Shown here: piece by piece, positions 18,490-27,699 of the stretch
Position numbering within the stretch: the first letter of the stretch is position 1
How the letters are laid out: every line of letters starts with the position of its first letter
Assembly (NCBI RefSeq): GCF_900100345.1
Contig: NZ_FMTT01000004.1
Span: 124,001 to 188,000 of the forward strand
DNA length: 64,000 nt
DNA from: Paenibacillus tianmuensis
GTDB lineage: Bacteria > Bacillota > Bacilli > Paenibacillales > NBRC-103111
Direction of reading: 5' to 3'
Translations under genes and position numbers: made by a program
The notes under the pieces: generated by a model
What the model was told of the DNA's origin: nothing
The model's input: the letters and a program-made list of their open reading frames with translations, nothing else
Database searches by the model: none

Positions 18490-18654
18490 AAGTACTCATA
18501 TCCTTTCGGCATGTGAAGTTCAAGATGTTCCGCTGCGGTTAACGGTCCGAGCATCCCGATTGCTAACGCTTTCAAGTCGGGTTCGTCCGGTCCGGAACCA
18601 CGTAAAATGATTCCTCGAACAAGTTCTTTTCGTTTATTTTCACCACTGATGTTA
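18490..18654 (-). other. Leader of the asparaginase/opp operon
   Basis: This is the untranslated leader of roughly 160 bases between the promoter and the asparaginase start. I see no clear riboswitch or terminator/antiterminator pair. A short reading frame MKINEKNLFEESF from a GTG at about 18635 has only a weak ribosome site and is not called. Confidence 0.4.
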
Positions 18655-18684
18655 ATAATAACAGCCGTTTTTTTTGCTTGTCAA
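18655..18684 (-). promoter_or_regulatory. Sigma-A promoter of the asparaginase/opp/pepA operon
   Basis: TTGACA (18679-18684) and TATTAT (18655-18660) on the minus strand are 18 bases apart in an AT-rich region. It is close to consensus and is the only good promoter seen upstream of the seven genes. Confidence 0.7.
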
Positions 18685-18807
18685 TAAATATTTGAATAAT
18701 TTGTGAAGATAAACAACAGTTTTCGGGATCGATTCGAAGAATACAAGATTTATTTATTCCAGTGACGGTATTAATTTCTTCTCTTGTCGTTTTTGTCCTT
18801 CGTATAC

Positions 18808-18855
18808 AAAAAAACCGCCTCTCCCCTCAGGCCGTTTGGCCGGGAAGCGTGCGGT
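18808..18855 (-). terminator. Terminator after the MocR regulator gene
   Basis: ACCGC / GCGGT closes an outer stem around GGCC / GGCC and a C-rich/G-rich pair, followed on the minus strand by a run of seven T. It sits about 105 bases past the regulator stop. Confidence 0.65.
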
Positions 18856-18960
18856 CTTTCGGGTTTCACCGGATGGCTGTTATCCTTGCAAATTTTGCTC
18901 TCCTGTTCGCGGATCGAGTACAGGTTCAAGACGCTGCTTCCTTCGCCGGAAACTTTCACG

Positions 18961-20403
18961 TTACCCCTCCATTTTCCATGCCCGCGCCAGCAGCCCTATC
19001 CCTTCCCGGATGTCCGTTTCGGACAGGCCGCCGAAGCCTAGCAGCACGGTCGGGGCCTCGTCAGCCTCCGGCCGAAGCCGGTAAGCCGAAGCCGGATAGA
19101 CGCGGACTCCTTCCCGGGCGGCTGCGCGCACAAGCTCCGCTTCGTCCTGATCGGCGCGTACCCGAAGCAACATGTGCAGCCCCGAGTCCGCGCCGATCAT
19201 CTCGACGCCCGCCGGAAAAGCGTCGCGCACCGCATGCAGCAGCGCATCGCGCTTTTTGTGGTAGACACTGCGCATTTTGCGCACATGTCGCTCGAAGTCG
19301 CCGGATTGCATGAACAGCTGCTGCGTCTTCTGGAATATCGGTGAGGCAAGCTGGTCGTAGCTGTGCCGTCGGATGCGGAACCTCGCCAGCAGCGCCGGTG
19401 GCAGCACGAGATAGCTGAGCCGAAACGCCGGCGTCAGCGCCCGCGAGAACGTGCCGACGTAGATGACCCGGCCGTCGTCGTCCAAGCTCTGCAGCGAAGG
19501 AATCGGCCGGCCGCTGTAGCGGAACTCGCCGTCGTAGTCGTTCTCGACGATGTAGGCCCGCCGCTCCTTCGCCCATTGAAGCAGCTTGAGCCGCTTGCCC
19601 GCCGACAGCGTCATGCCGTACGGAAACTGATGCGACGGGGTGACATAAACGGCCTGCGCGCCACTGGCCTGCAGCTCTTCGAGGCAGATGCCGTCGCTTT
19701 CCAGCCGGAGGGGCAGGCAATCGAACCGGAACTGCCCGAACAGCGCTTTTACCCCGTCGTTGACCGCTTCTTCGGAAGCGATGCAGACGACATCCTCGCG
19801 CAGCAATTGGAACAGCAAATCGAGCGAGTGGTACGTGCCCGCACCGATGACGATCTGCTCCGGCTCGCAGCGTACCCCGCGCATATGGTGCAGGTAGGCG
19901 GCAATTTCGGCGCGCAGCTCCGACTCGCCCTGCAAATCGCCGTACAGCAGCAGACGGCTGTTTTCCGGCAGCAGACAGCGGTTCATCAGCCTGCGCCATT
20001 TCGCCAGCGGAAAGCTCGCGATATCGACGCTGCCGTAGCCAAAGTCGTAACGGAACGGTTCATCCTGAGATGCGTGATACGCGCGCTTCGGCGACAGCGA
20101 CACGGCGGAACGTTCCGCTGCCGCTTCGGTCTGCGCCTGCAAGGAGGCGGACGTGTCCAACTCTGCGGCATATAGCCCGCTGCGCGGTCGGCTGGTCACA
20201 TAGCCTTCGGCGAGCAGCTGCTCGTAGGCAAGAGCGACCGGCGACCGGCTTACGCCCAAGTAAGCGGACAGCGTACGGATGGACGGCAGCCGCTCGTTCG
20301 CCGGAATGCGGCCGGCGGCGATTTCGTCGCGGATATAGCGGTACAGCTGCATATACAGCGCTTCGCCCGACGTTTCGTCGAGCCTCGGCATCAAGTCGAT
20401 CAT
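18961..20403 (-). CDS. MocR/PdxR-type regulator (GntR HTH + aminotransferase domain), PLP lysine replaced
   Basis: This 480-residue protein joins a GntR winged helix (residues 10-75, RLPSIRTLSAYLGVSRSPV) to a class I aminotransferase domain. Members of the MocR family bind PLP and control vitamin B6, GABA or amino-acid genes. PLP-site residues are mostly kept (TPSHQFPYG, ENDYDGEFRY). However, the Schiff-base lysine, normally in GTFSK, is Arg321 here: the codon at 19441-19443 reads CGG in GTFSRALTP. The regulator may therefore bind PLP non-covalently or not at all. It is divergent from hisC, its likely target. Confidence 0.88.
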   Translation of the reverse strand: MIDLMPRLDETSGEALYMQLYRYIRDEIAAGRIPANERLPSIRTLSAYLGVSRSPVALAYEQLLAEGYVTSRPRSGLYAAELDTSASLQAQTEAAAERSAVSLSPKRAYHASQDEPFRYDFGYGSVDIASFPLAKWRRLMNRCLLPENSRLLLYGDLQGESELRAEIAAYLHHMRGVRCEPEQIVIGAGTYHSLDLLFQLLREDVVCIASEEAVNDGVKALFGQFRFDCLPLRLESDGICLEELQASGAQAVYVTPSHQFPYGMTLSAGKRLKLLQWAKERRAYIVENDYDGEFRYSGRPIPSLQSLDDDGRVIYVGTFSRALTPAFRLSYLVLPPALLARFRIRRHSYDQLASPIFQKTQQLFMQSGDFERHVRKMRSVYHKKRDALLHAVRDAFPAGVEMIGADSGLHMLLRVRADQDEAELVRAAAREGVRVYPASAYRLRPEADEAPTVLLGFGGLSETDIREGIGLLARAWKMEG

Positions 20404-20597
20404 CCCGGCTTCTCCTTTGTAATAAACGTTCAGTGTTTCAAACTGTCACTGTAAAAATGACGAAACTGACTATTTTTTCAATGTCAAAATACAGTTATGC
20501 TCATCTTATCATCCCATTGCGCAAAGCGGAAGACATGCATCTCATCATAAAATCACGAGCTGACCCCGTCAGCTGGATGTCAGGAGGAACCAAACCG
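20404..20597. promoter_or_regulatory. Divergent control region between MocR regulator and hisC
   Basis: The 194-base gap is AT-rich in the middle. CAGTG and CACTG half-sites lie 11 bases apart at about 20431-20451, next to a second ACTG-rich stretch, and could be the regulator's operator. AGGAGG at 20582-20587 is the hisC ribosome site. No single promoter stands out. Confidence 0.35.
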
Positions 20598-21665
20598 ATG
20601 ACCCTTATTTTGCCACATATTAAACGGCTCACCCCTTACGCCTTGGGCGATCTTCCACCGGAAGGAAGCGGCGTGATCAAGCTGAATCAGAACGAAAGCC
20701 CGTACCCGCCCTCTCCGCTTGTGCTGGAGGCGTTGCGCACGCTTGGCGAAGAAGAGCTGCGTCGTTATCCCGACGCCCACTGTGTACAGCTGCGCGCCGC
20801 ACTTTCACAGCTGCACGGCGTCAAGGACGAGCAAGTCTTTTGCGGGAACGGCTCAAGCGAGATCATTTCCTTGATCGTCAAAGGCTTCATCGGCCCGAAC
20901 CGGCGTCTGGCCCTACCGGACCCGTCGTTCTCGCTGTATCACACGGTGGCGGCATCTTATCAGGCTTCTTCCATCGCCGTTCCGATGCGCAGCGACTTTA
21001 CCGTCGATACGGATCTGCTGATAAGCAGCGGGGCGGACGCGATCGTGCTGGTCAATCCGAATGCGCCTACCGGACACCTGCTGCCGCTTGAAGAAGTGGA
21101 ACGGCTGGTCAGTCGCTTCCCGGGGCTCGTTGTCATCGACGAAGCCTACATCGACTTCGCCGATCCCGGCGCAACCGCCATCCCACAGGTGGACCGCTAT
21201 CCCAACGTGATCGTCGTCCGTACGTTCTCCAAGGCTTACGCCCTGTGCGGAGCGCGGGTCGGCTACTGCATCGCTACCGAGCCGCTCATCGCCGCGCTGG
21301 AAAAGAGCAAGGACATCTACAACATCAACGCGATCAGCCGGAAGCTTGCCGTGGCGGCCCTGGAGGACCGGGAATACACGGCGCGTACGGTGGCGGCGGT
21401 CAAGGCGACGCGCGACAGCTTCATTGCCGAGCTTCGGAGCCTCGGCTTCGATGTCATGCCTTCGCAAACAAACTTTGTGCTGTGCACGCCTCCGGCGGGA
21501 GCCGGAAAGCCCGATGCCCGCGAATGGTACCGGAGGCTGCTGGAACGCAACATCTACGTCCGCCATTTCGAGCATCCTCGTTTGGCCGACAAGCTGCGCA
21601 TTTCCATCGGTACGGACGAAGAAATGGCTGCCGTTACCGCTGTGCTGCGCGGACTGCTGGGCTAA
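20598..21665 (+). CDS. hisC: Histidinol-phosphate aminotransferase-type enzyme
   Basis: A 355-residue class II-like aminotransferase with HisC features: LNQNESPYPPSP near the N-terminus, NPNAPTGHLLP, VIDEAYIDF, and the PLP lysine in VRTFSKAYALCG. It transaminates imidazole-acetol phosphate in histidine synthesis, and some homologues also use aromatic substrates. The ATG at 20598 follows AGGAGG by ten bases; longer upstream readings lack a ribosome site. It stands outside any his operon here and is divergent from a MocR regulator, so a specialised aminotransferase role is possible. Confidence 0.88.
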   Translation: MTLILPHIKRLTPYALGDLPPEGSGVIKLNQNESPYPPSPLVLEALRTLGEEELRRYPDAHCVQLRAALSQLHGVKDEQVFCGNGSSEIISLIVKGFIGPNRRLALPDPSFSLYHTVAASYQASSIAVPMRSDFTVDTDLLISSGADAIVLVNPNAPTGHLLPLEEVERLVSRFPGLVVIDEAYIDFADPGATAIPQVDRYPNVIVVRTFSKAYALCGARVGYCIATEPLIAALEKSKDIYNINAISRKLAVAALEDREYTARTVAAVKATRDSFIAELRSLGFDVMPSQTNFVLCTPPAGAGKPDAREWYRRLLERNIYVRHFEHPRLADKLRISIGTDEEMAAVTAVLRGLLG

Positions 21666-21671
21666 AGGAAA

Positions 21672-21713
21672 GAAGCTCCCGCCCTTGGTTTCGAGGGGAA
21701 CGGGGGCTTCTTT
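21672..21713 (+). terminator. Terminator after hisC
   Basis: GAAGCTCCCG pairs with CGGGGGCTTC (one mismatch) and is followed by TTT, six bases past the hisC stop. Confidence 0.75.
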
Positions 21714-22002
21714 GGCGATTGAAGCGGTCATGTTATAATTTGAACGTCCGACCATGTATTTCCAGTTGGATTTGAAGCAACTTTTCGACTTATGCCGGTC
21801 ATAGCACTGATGTAGTGAGATCCAGGCTGCTTTGTTATGGGCAAGATTACATTCCGAGGAGCCGGGAGACGAACTTCAGCCGCTGCCTTCGTAGTTGCAT
21901 AACAAGCATCCGTGGCAGGACAAATAGACGACGTGCTTGGAGCATATAGGATACCCTCTTGGGATGGTCGGAGAATCGTCATCCTCGTGAGATTGTTACA
22001 AT
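21714..22002. other. Gap with no supported gene
   Basis: A minus-strand frame of 92 codons is open at 21728-22006 but has no recognisable family, no clear ribosome site and overlaps the end of the next gene. I see no other structure in this stretch. Confidence 0.3.
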
Positions 22003-22419
22003 TCAATGTTTGGATTCGAAAACATGTGAAATCAACCCGTAACCTACACCGAATACGATCCCGGATGAGGCAAAAAATGAGTAAAACAACTGAGATTCAG
22101 CCGAGAAAAAGCTACCGCCCCCGAAGGAAATCATTATGAAGGCTGTAGGCAATATAAAGGTGAGCGCACACATGGTAGGGTAACAAAACATACGGGCTGA
22201 ATTACGCTTTATTTTAGTTTTGATTGTGTAACAGATTAAAAGATACAATGGAACTGATATGACTAAATAAGCTAACAAAGACCAATAAATTACCGCTCGC
22301 TTATCCCCCCCAAGAGTCTGTTGCCAAACTAACCAAAGGGTACTTTCGTAAGAAAAAAAACCTGCCCAGTAAGAAAGCATAAATACAATCAACAATAAAA
22401 TATATCTGAGAAGTCTCAT
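22003..22419 (-). CDS. Small membrane protein of unknown function
   Basis: A 138-residue protein with four hydrophobic segments (MRLLRYILLLIVFMLSYW, then AYLVISVPLYLLICY, ALTFILPTAFIMISF and FFASSGIVFGVGYGL). The ATG at 22419 is preferred because AGGAAGGAGG lies just upstream; an earlier in-frame start lacks such a site. No family is recognised. Its base composition is more AT-rich than that of its neighbours. Confidence 0.6.
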   Translation of the reverse strand: MRLLRYILLLIVFMLSYWAGFFSYESTLWLVWQQTLGGDKRAVIYWSLLAYLVISVPLYLLICYTIKTKIKRNSARMFCYPTMCALTFILPTAFIMISFGGGSFFSAESQLFYSFFASSGIVFGVGYGLISHVFESKH

Positions 22420-22524
22420 AAGTTTCCTCCTTCCTAGGTATAGACGCTCAAAATTTAAAAAAGTTGGGACATTTCCACCCAAGGTCTTCTGCCCGTCTCC
22501 CCAAGGAGTGATCGTTCGCCCCGC

Positions 22525-23838
22525 TTATACGGAAAAGATATACTCGTTCAGCTCGGCCTTGATCCGCTCCAGTCTGCCGGATTTGTTGCCAATCGTTTGG
22601 TTGCCGAGCGCATACTGCTCCAATTGGCGGAAATCCGTTTTGCCTGCCACGATATCAAGGCCGATGCCGCTTTTGAAGCTGCTGTAACGCTCATCCGTAA
22701 TTTTCTCAAAAAAGCGGTCCTCGATCAATTTTGCCGCCACCTTCAAGCCTTTGGAAAACGTATCCATTCCCGCGATATGCGCATGGAACAAATCTTCCGG
22801 CTCGAACGACGATCTTCTGACCTTCGCGTCGAAGTTCACGCCGCCCGATCCGAGGCCCCCGTTGCTCAAAATTTCATACATTGCGAGAGTAACCGCATAC
22901 AGATCGGTCGGGAATTCATCCGTATCCCAGCCAAGCAGCAGATCGCCCTGATTCGCATCGATTGAACCGAGCATGCCGTGCAAGCGGGCTACACGCAGCT
23001 CGTGCTCGAAGGTATGTCCGGCCAACGTCGCGTGGTTCGCTTCGAGATTCAGCTTGAAATGATCCTGGAGCCCGTATTTTTGCAGGAAAGCAATGGTGGT
23101 TGCGGCATCAAAATCATATTGGTGCTTCGTCGGCTCCTTCGGCTTCGGCTCGATCAAAAATTGCCCCGTAAAGCCAATTTCTTGCGCATAAGCCACAGCC
23201 ATATGATAAAATCTCGCCAAATTGTCCAGCTCAAGCTCCATATCCGTGTTAAGCAGCGATTCGTAGCCTTCGCGTCCGCCCCAGAACACATAATTTTCCG
23301 CCCCCAGCTCTACCGCTGTTTCCAGCCCTTTCTTCACCTGGGCGGCCGCATACGCGTACACATCCGCATTAGAGGTCGTTGCCGCGCCATGAACGAATCG
23401 CGGATTGGTAAACATATTGGCGGTGTTCCACAGCAGCTTCACGCCGCTCGCTTTCATGTGCTCTTGTATAGAGGCCACGATCACATCCAGATGGTGATTC
23501 GTTTCTTTCAGCGAATCGCCTTCAGGCGCAATATCCCGGTCATGGAAGCAAAAATAAGGAGCGCCGATTTTCTCAAAAAATTCAAAGGCCGCCTCGACGC
23601 GTGCCTTCGCCAAGTCCAACCCGGTGCAGTCCGTCCAAGGACGAATGGCCGTATCGGCGCCAAACGGATCGCTGCCCCCGCCTGTAAAGGTATGCCAGTA
23701 GGCTACGGCAAAGCGAAGATGCTCCTCTTGCGTTTGGCCATACACGATTTCCGATTTGTTGTAATGCTTGAGCGCCAACGGATTTTTGGAGTCCCTGCCC
23801 TCATATTGAATCTTGTTCACCGTATTGAAATAACTCAT
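22525..23838 (-). CDS. xylA: Xylose isomerase
   Basis: A 437-residue class II xylose isomerase, full length. The active-site regions [33 protein letters not shown] and [13 protein letters not shown] carry the catalytic His and metal-binding Glu/Asp residues. It converts D-xylose to D-xylulose in the cytoplasm. No xylulokinase (xylB) or xylR lies next to it, and no clear cre or XylR operator was seen in the 120-base upstream gap. It lies downstream of sigK on the same strand. Confidence 0.96.
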   Translation of the reverse strand: MSYFNTVNKIQYEGRDSKNPLALKHYNKSEIVYGQTQEEHLRFAVAYWHTFTGGGSDPFGADTAIRPWTDCTGLDLAKARVEAAFEFFEKIGAPYFCFHDRDIAPEGDSLKETNHHLDVIVASIQEHMKASGVKLLWNTANMFTNPRFVHGAATTSNADVYAYAAAQVKKGLETAVELGAENYVFWGGREGYESLLNTDMELELDNLARFYHMAVAYAQEIGFTGQFLIEPKPKEPTKHQYDFDAATTIAFLQKYGLQDHFKLNLEANHATLAGHTFEHELRVARLHGMLGSIDANQGDLLLGWDTDEFPTDLYAVTLAMYEILSNGGLGSGGVNFDAKVRRSSFEPEDLFHAHIAGMDTFSKGLKVAAKLIEDRFFEKITDERYSSFKSGIGLDIVAGKTDFRQLEQYALGNQTIGNKSGRLERIKAELNEYIFSV

Positions 23839-23959
23839 ATCGATTCCCCCCTATGTTGGAAAAATAGCTTTGAAATGCCAGCCATCGTCCGACAGCAAGC
23901 ATTGTTATGCCACGATAGAAAAAAAAGCAAACTATCGATAGATAGCTGCTCTCATGGTT

Positions 23960-24661
23960 TTACCTCTTTTGCTTATAAAACTCGTGGTACAGCTTCATCA
24001 GCGCCCGCTTCTCGATCCGCGAAACGTAAGAGCGCGAGATGCCGAGCTCTTTGGCGATTTCCCGCTGCGTACGCTCCTCTCCGCCATGTTCGAGCCCGAA
24101 ACGGCCCACAACGACCTCCTTTTCCCGCTCGTCGAGAATATCCAGGTTTTTGTAAATCTTGCTTTTCTCGATCTTGAGCTGTACCTTATCCACCACCTCG
24201 TCGGAGTCCGTGCCGAGGATATCGATTAACGTAATCTCATTTCCCTCCTTGTCCGTCCCGATCGGGTCGTGCAGCGATACGTCCTTGCGCGTCTTTTTCA
24301 GCGAGCGAAGATGCATCAGAATTTCATTCTCGATACACCGCGCAGCGAAGGTCGCAAGCTTGGTCCCTTTGTCGGGGGAAAACGATTCAATCGCTTTGAT
24401 CAAACCGATCGTACCGATCGAGATCAAATCCTCCAGATCCTCCCCCGTATTGTCGAATTTCTTGACGATGTGCGCGACAAGCCGAAGGTTATGCTCGATG
24501 AGCACATTGCGCGAATGTTGATTGCCTTGGGCCATCAGCTTCAAATGTTTGTCTTCTTCATCCTCCGCCAAAGGCTGGGGAAACGCGTTGTTTTTTACAT
24601 AGGAAACGAGTAAAGTAAGCTGTTTAATAAATAAAGCTACGGCACTGAATAATCCGGGCAT
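23960..24661 (-). CDS. sigK: Sporulation sigma factor K precursor, uninterrupted
   Basis: A 233-residue sigma-70 family factor. The N-terminal pro-sequence [20 protein letters not shown] is followed by [11 protein letters not shown]; in B. subtilis the SpoIVFB protease cuts just before YVKNN after 20 residues, the same length as here. Region 2 ([28 protein letters not shown]) and region 4 ([22 protein letters not shown]) are complete. It directs late gene expression in the mother cell. The ATG at 24661 follows AGGGGG by eight bases. Unlike in B. subtilis, no skin element splits the gene. Confidence 0.95.
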   Translation of the reverse strand: MPGLFSAVALFIKQLTLLVSYVKNNAFPQPLAEDEEDKHLKLMAQGNQHSRNVLIEHNLRLVAHIVKKFDNTGEDLEDLISIGTIGLIKAIESFSPDKGTKLATFAARCIENEILMHLRSLKKTRKDVSLHDPIGTDKEGNEITLIDILGTDSDEVVDKVQLKIEKSKIYKNLDILDEREKEVVVGRFGLEHGGEERTQREIAKELGISRSYVSRIEKRALMKLYHEFYKQKR

Positions 24662-24726
24662 TCCAGCCACCCCCTAAGGTGTTTGCCGATCAACGATCTC
24701 GGAAGTTTTCGCGCAAAGATTAGTAT

Positions 24727-24735
24727 TAGTGTATG
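24727..24735 (-). promoter_or_regulatory. Candidate sigma-E/sigma-K -10 box upstream of sigK
   Basis: CATACACTA on the minus strand matches the -10 consensus of sigma-E (CATACAMT) and of sigma-K (CATANNNTA), 66 bases before the sigK start. The -35 is poor, as expected where SpoIIID assists. It is a motif match only. Confidence 0.5.
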
Positions 24736-25041
24736 TGGGCGGCAGCCCGGAAGTGCCTGTATACAAAATTTACACCTGAATCCGTGACGTTTGCTTCTCC
24801 TGTTTGAAAATGTGGAATGATTATGGAACTTAAATCCCATAATACTCCGGCCAAAAAGGCACAATCAGTCTTGCAGGTCGCTGCACTTGTATGTCACAAT
24901 CATTAGAGATTCGCCAGGTGAACTTGGACTACGGCGTAGGGAGTCAAGGTCTATTTTGAAGATGACTGGATCGTCACCGCGCTAAAAAGCATGGTATGGT
25001 TAATAGTAGTACGCGTTTAATGGAAAGGCAGGACACAAAGG
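24736..25041. other. Intergenic region between divergent sigK and 25042 gene
   Basis: No gene or stable hairpin with a T-run was found. A ribosome-site-like GGCAGG precedes the gene at 25042. Confidence 0.3.
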
Positions 25042-25434
25042 ATGATCGGAAAAATAGACAATCTGGAGCTGCTCCTTCACGGAAAGGCTTTGCTGCATGA
25101 GCTCAGTCCGGAGGACCCGCTCTACCGCACGTGGATCGAGATTTCGCTGCGGCCTGAGGCGCTGCCGCCCTATCCATTTCGCACGGAGCCAAATGCCATG
25201 CTGGGACATTCCAGATATGCGCCCCGATGCCGCGAGCAGGACGCGCGCTTCCGGCTACGCAAGGCGTCGTTCTTATCGTCGGATCTTGAGCACGGATTTG
25301 ATCCGTCCTACGATCGGGTGGAGGATTACAATCAGTTGGATTCGGTTGCGGCGCTGCAGGAGCATCTGGCGGTGCTCGGGGTCCGGCTGGAGGATTTTAC
25401 CGAGGCCTCGAATGTAGAGGAGTATCCTCTGTAA
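25042..25434 (+). CDS. Hypothetical protein, 130 residues
   Basis: A soluble, acidic protein beginning MIGKIDNLELLLHGKALLHELS, with no membrane segment or signal peptide. No known domain is recognised. Its GC-rich codon use matches the chromosome, unlike the AT-rich island that starts just beyond it, so it marks the left edge of that island. Confidence 0.55.
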   Translation: MIGKIDNLELLLHGKALLHELSPEDPLYRTWIEISLRPEALPPYPFRTEPNAMLGHSRYAPRCREQDARFRLRKASFLSSDLEHGFDPSYDRVEDYNQLDSVAALQEHLAVLGVRLEDFTEASNVEEYPL

Positions 25435-25515
25435 GGTGTCATGTGACCCGAAGGGATACGATTGGGTGGATAGAACTGTATTTGCTCCCTGTTGCGCTCT
25501 TTGAACTGAACAAAG

Positions 25516-25582
25516 AAAAAAACGAGTGATGGTGAAGGCTACGCCCACGGCGAAATAGTTCGCGGCCTCTTTCACACTCGTT
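25516..25582 (-). terminator. Terminator at left edge of AT-rich island
   Basis: A long imperfect hairpin (AACGAGTGTGAAAGAGGC... pairing back to ...CACTCGTT) is followed by TTTTTTC on the minus strand, just after the 25597-25992 gene. Confidence 0.65.
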
Positions 25583-25596
25583 GTCAGGTTCGCACT

Positions 25597-25992
25597 TTAT
25601 GAATCTACAATATTCCTAATCAACTTACTGACCCATGCTTGTGAAAATCCTAAAATTTCGGCTAGTTTCTTTTGTGAAGCTTCTGGATTTTCCTTCATCG
25701 CTTGATGCAGACGATCCAATGCTTCTTTCCTTTTTGCAGTAATTGTTTTCGTTTTTACCTTATTAGCTCGTTCACGTTCTATCCGCTCCAAGAAAACTTG
25801 AAGCAAAGGAAGGCTTTGAATACATGGCGTACAAATATAAAATCGTTTGAAGTAAATGATTTGTTGCTTGCCTGAACAAAACAAACATTCTTCTGCTGGA
25901 TATTTATAAACCATGATTGCCTTTTTCTTGTCGTCAAAATAATACTTTCTCCTGACATTGGGATGTAAATTCAAAACACACCTAACCTCCAT
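25597..25992 (-). CDS. Small zinc-finger/HTH protein
   Basis: A 131-residue protein. Two CxxC pairs (CLFC near residue 36 and CTPC near residue 54) suggest a zinc-binding module. The C-terminus, SQKKLAEILGFSQAWVSKLIRNI, reads as a helix-turn-helix. The middle is lysine/arginine-rich. It looks like a DNA-binding protein of an acquired element; no family name can be given. It is AT-rich and lies at the edge of the island. Confidence 0.6.
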   Translation of the reverse strand: MEVRCVLNLHPNVRRKYYFDDKKKAIMVYKYPAEECLFCSGKQQIIYFKRFYICTPCIQSLPLLQVFLERIERERANKVKTKTITAKRKEALDRLHQAMKENPEASQKKLAEILGFSQAWVSKLIRNIVDS

Positions 25993-26154
25993 GCGACTCC
26001 CCTATTAAACTCTCTGCTATCAAAAAGTTTAATAGCTTTGGTTAGACCTATGTCAATAGATTGCACGCATAAAATCGAGGAAATTGCCCACGGATAGGTA
26101 CATTATGCGAGAAGCAGCCAATGGTGGGTGCGTTTCCATTATTCAAGTAAATGA

Positions 26155-26262
26155 TTACCGATGGAGATCGAATCTCCCAGATCCTTCCCCGTATTGTTGA
26201 ATTTCTTGAAGATATGTACACGAACCGATGTAAATTATCAATGAGATCACAATATGTAATCC
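26155..26262 (-). pseudogene. Degenerate sigK-like fragment A
   Basis: Read on the minus strand, this stretch resembles the intact sigK at about 24400-24510. It gives DLIDNLHRFVYI and, after a shift, KKFNNTGKDLGDSISIG, against [12 protein letters not shown] and [17 protein letters not shown] of SigK. Frameshifts and substitutions rule out function. The closest match is the 40-base run from ATCCTTCCCCGTATTG onward on the plus strand. Confidence 0.75.
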
Positions 26263-26301
26263 GAACGGCGCACAAATTAAGCGATTTAACATCTCTCGGC
26301 A

Positions 26302-27558
26302 CTATGTTCTCATTGAAGTTGATTCTAAAAGAGGCGTCGTAAAACGAATTATTATTCCTGATAGTACAATTATCCCCCCACCAATAGCTATAATCAGACC
26401 CATACCAAACATATTTGCAAGCGGTGCACTGATCAAGATTGCAATTGGGATGAAAAAGGTACTAATTGTCATTAGTGTCGCGTAAACTTGTGCTTGTTGG
26501 TGTTGTGGAACTGTGGTTTGTAAGATAACCATCTCTGGAACATTTATTGCTGTTTCAGTTGCACCTAAAATAAAACAGCAAACAATAATAACAGATAACT
26601 CAGGCATTACCCCCAAAATTGTAAGGACTACACCACTTATTACACCTGCAAAGAGGAAAAACATCCCATGGCGTACAATTTTAATTTTGACGAGAATTAT
26701 CCCCATGAGAAGAGCTCCAATAGCTGAACTTGCCCGAATTATAGAAAGCGTTGTTGCATTACCATTCAACTGATCAGCTACATAAATTGCTGATAAAGAC
26801 ATCCATGGTATAGTGCCCACATTTATAAAAATGGCATATATTGTCAACCCAAATATTAGTTTATGTCTTTTTACATTCATAATTCCTTCATAAACGTACT
26901 TGAAGTAAGAATTGAAAACCACTCTTCCAGAAGATTCGATAATCTGTTCCTTCGGGTCATTAGTATAATTTGGTGTCTTGACAGTTAGAATTAATAGACC
27001 TGATATAACTAATAGCACCCCTGTCAATAGTAAAGTAGTACTAGCAGACAAAAGTGAAACAAGTAATCCAGCGCAGGCCAATCCTAAAAGGTTTACAATT
27101 TGAGTAACTGATTGCAAATGTGCATTTGCTGATTGAATCTTTACCTCATCAACAACTCTTGGTAATAATGCAACTGATGAAGGATTATAGATAGCAGCAG
27201 TAACGGATTGGAGTAAAGCAGTGACGAAAAATACCCAAACAGGTAGAATATCGAAGTAGTAACAAATTGGCACTATAATTATTATCAAAGCACGTATCAC
27301 ATCTGATGCTGCCATCCAGTACTGTAACCGTCCTTTATTTAGTAAGGGACTAATAAATAAGCTAAGAGCCATTTGTGGTACTATCGAACATACATATAGA
27401 ATGGACGTGCTCACCGCCCCACCACCAGATTCAATAAGTAACCATACTAGAGCAATAGAGGCAAAGTTATCTGAGATAACTTTAAAAATTCGAGATGAGA
27501 GTAATAATATAAAATTAATTGGATACTGCTTTACGTCACCAGGTGTATTATTCATCAT
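26302..27558 (-). CDS. MFS-type transporter
   Basis: A 418-residue membrane protein with about twelve hydrophobic segments and a central cytoplasmic loop (VKTPNYTNDPKEQIIESSG). It belongs to the major facilitator superfamily, probably a drug/solute exporter of the enterobactin-exporter-like group; the substrate is unknown. AGGAGG lies just before two adjacent ATGs (27558 and 27555), and the second gives better spacing. It lies downstream of a regulator gene that an IS4-type element has interrupted, so its expression may be altered. Confidence 0.85.
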   Translation of the reverse strand: MMNNTPGDVKQYPINFILLLSSRIFKVISDNFASIALVWLLIESGGGAVSTSILYVCSIVPQMALSLFISPLLNKGRLQYWMAASDVIRALIIIIVPICYYFDILPVWVFFVTALLQSVTAAIYNPSSVALLPRVVDEVKIQSANAHLQSVTQIVNLLGLACAGLLVSLLSASTTLLLTGVLLVISGLLILTVKTPNYTNDPKEQIIESSGRVVFNSYFKYVYEGIMNVKRHKLIFGLTIYAIFINVGTIPWMSLSAIYVADQLNGNATTLSIIRASSAIGALLMGIILVKIKIVRHGMFFLFAGVISGVVLTILGVMPELSVIIVCCFILGATETAINVPEMVILQTTVPQHQQAQVYATLMTISTFFIPIAILISAPLANMFGMGLIIAIGGGIIVLSGIIIRFTTPLLESTSMRT

Positions 27559-27690
27559 TCCTCCTTGGGATATTGGGCCACGTTAGAGTACCTCTTGGTG
27601 ATCATCGAAAGATCAGTTGATCGATAATTCGCGACGGAAGGGGCTTAACCCTGTTTCGTCGGACAGACCCCTAGGAACACTTCAACTTTA

Positions 27691-27699
27691 ACTTCAAGT
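27691..27699. repeat. Target-site duplication, left copy
   Basis: ACTTCAAGT directly flanks the left end of the IS4-type element and is repeated at its right end. Confidence 0.85.

Noticed and set aside
18363-18575. Minus-strand frame of 70 codons overlapping the asparaginase start
   Set aside because: It has no ribosome site, overlaps the supported asparaginase gene in another frame and resembles no family.
21728-22006. 92-codon minus-strand frame between hisC and the small membrane protein gene
   Set aside because: No family, no ribosome site and overlap with the neighbouring gene; kept only as a gap note.
23839-23959. cre or XylR operator upstream of xylA
   Set aside because: A CTATCGATAG palindrome is present at 23932-23941, but it is short and fits neither consensus.
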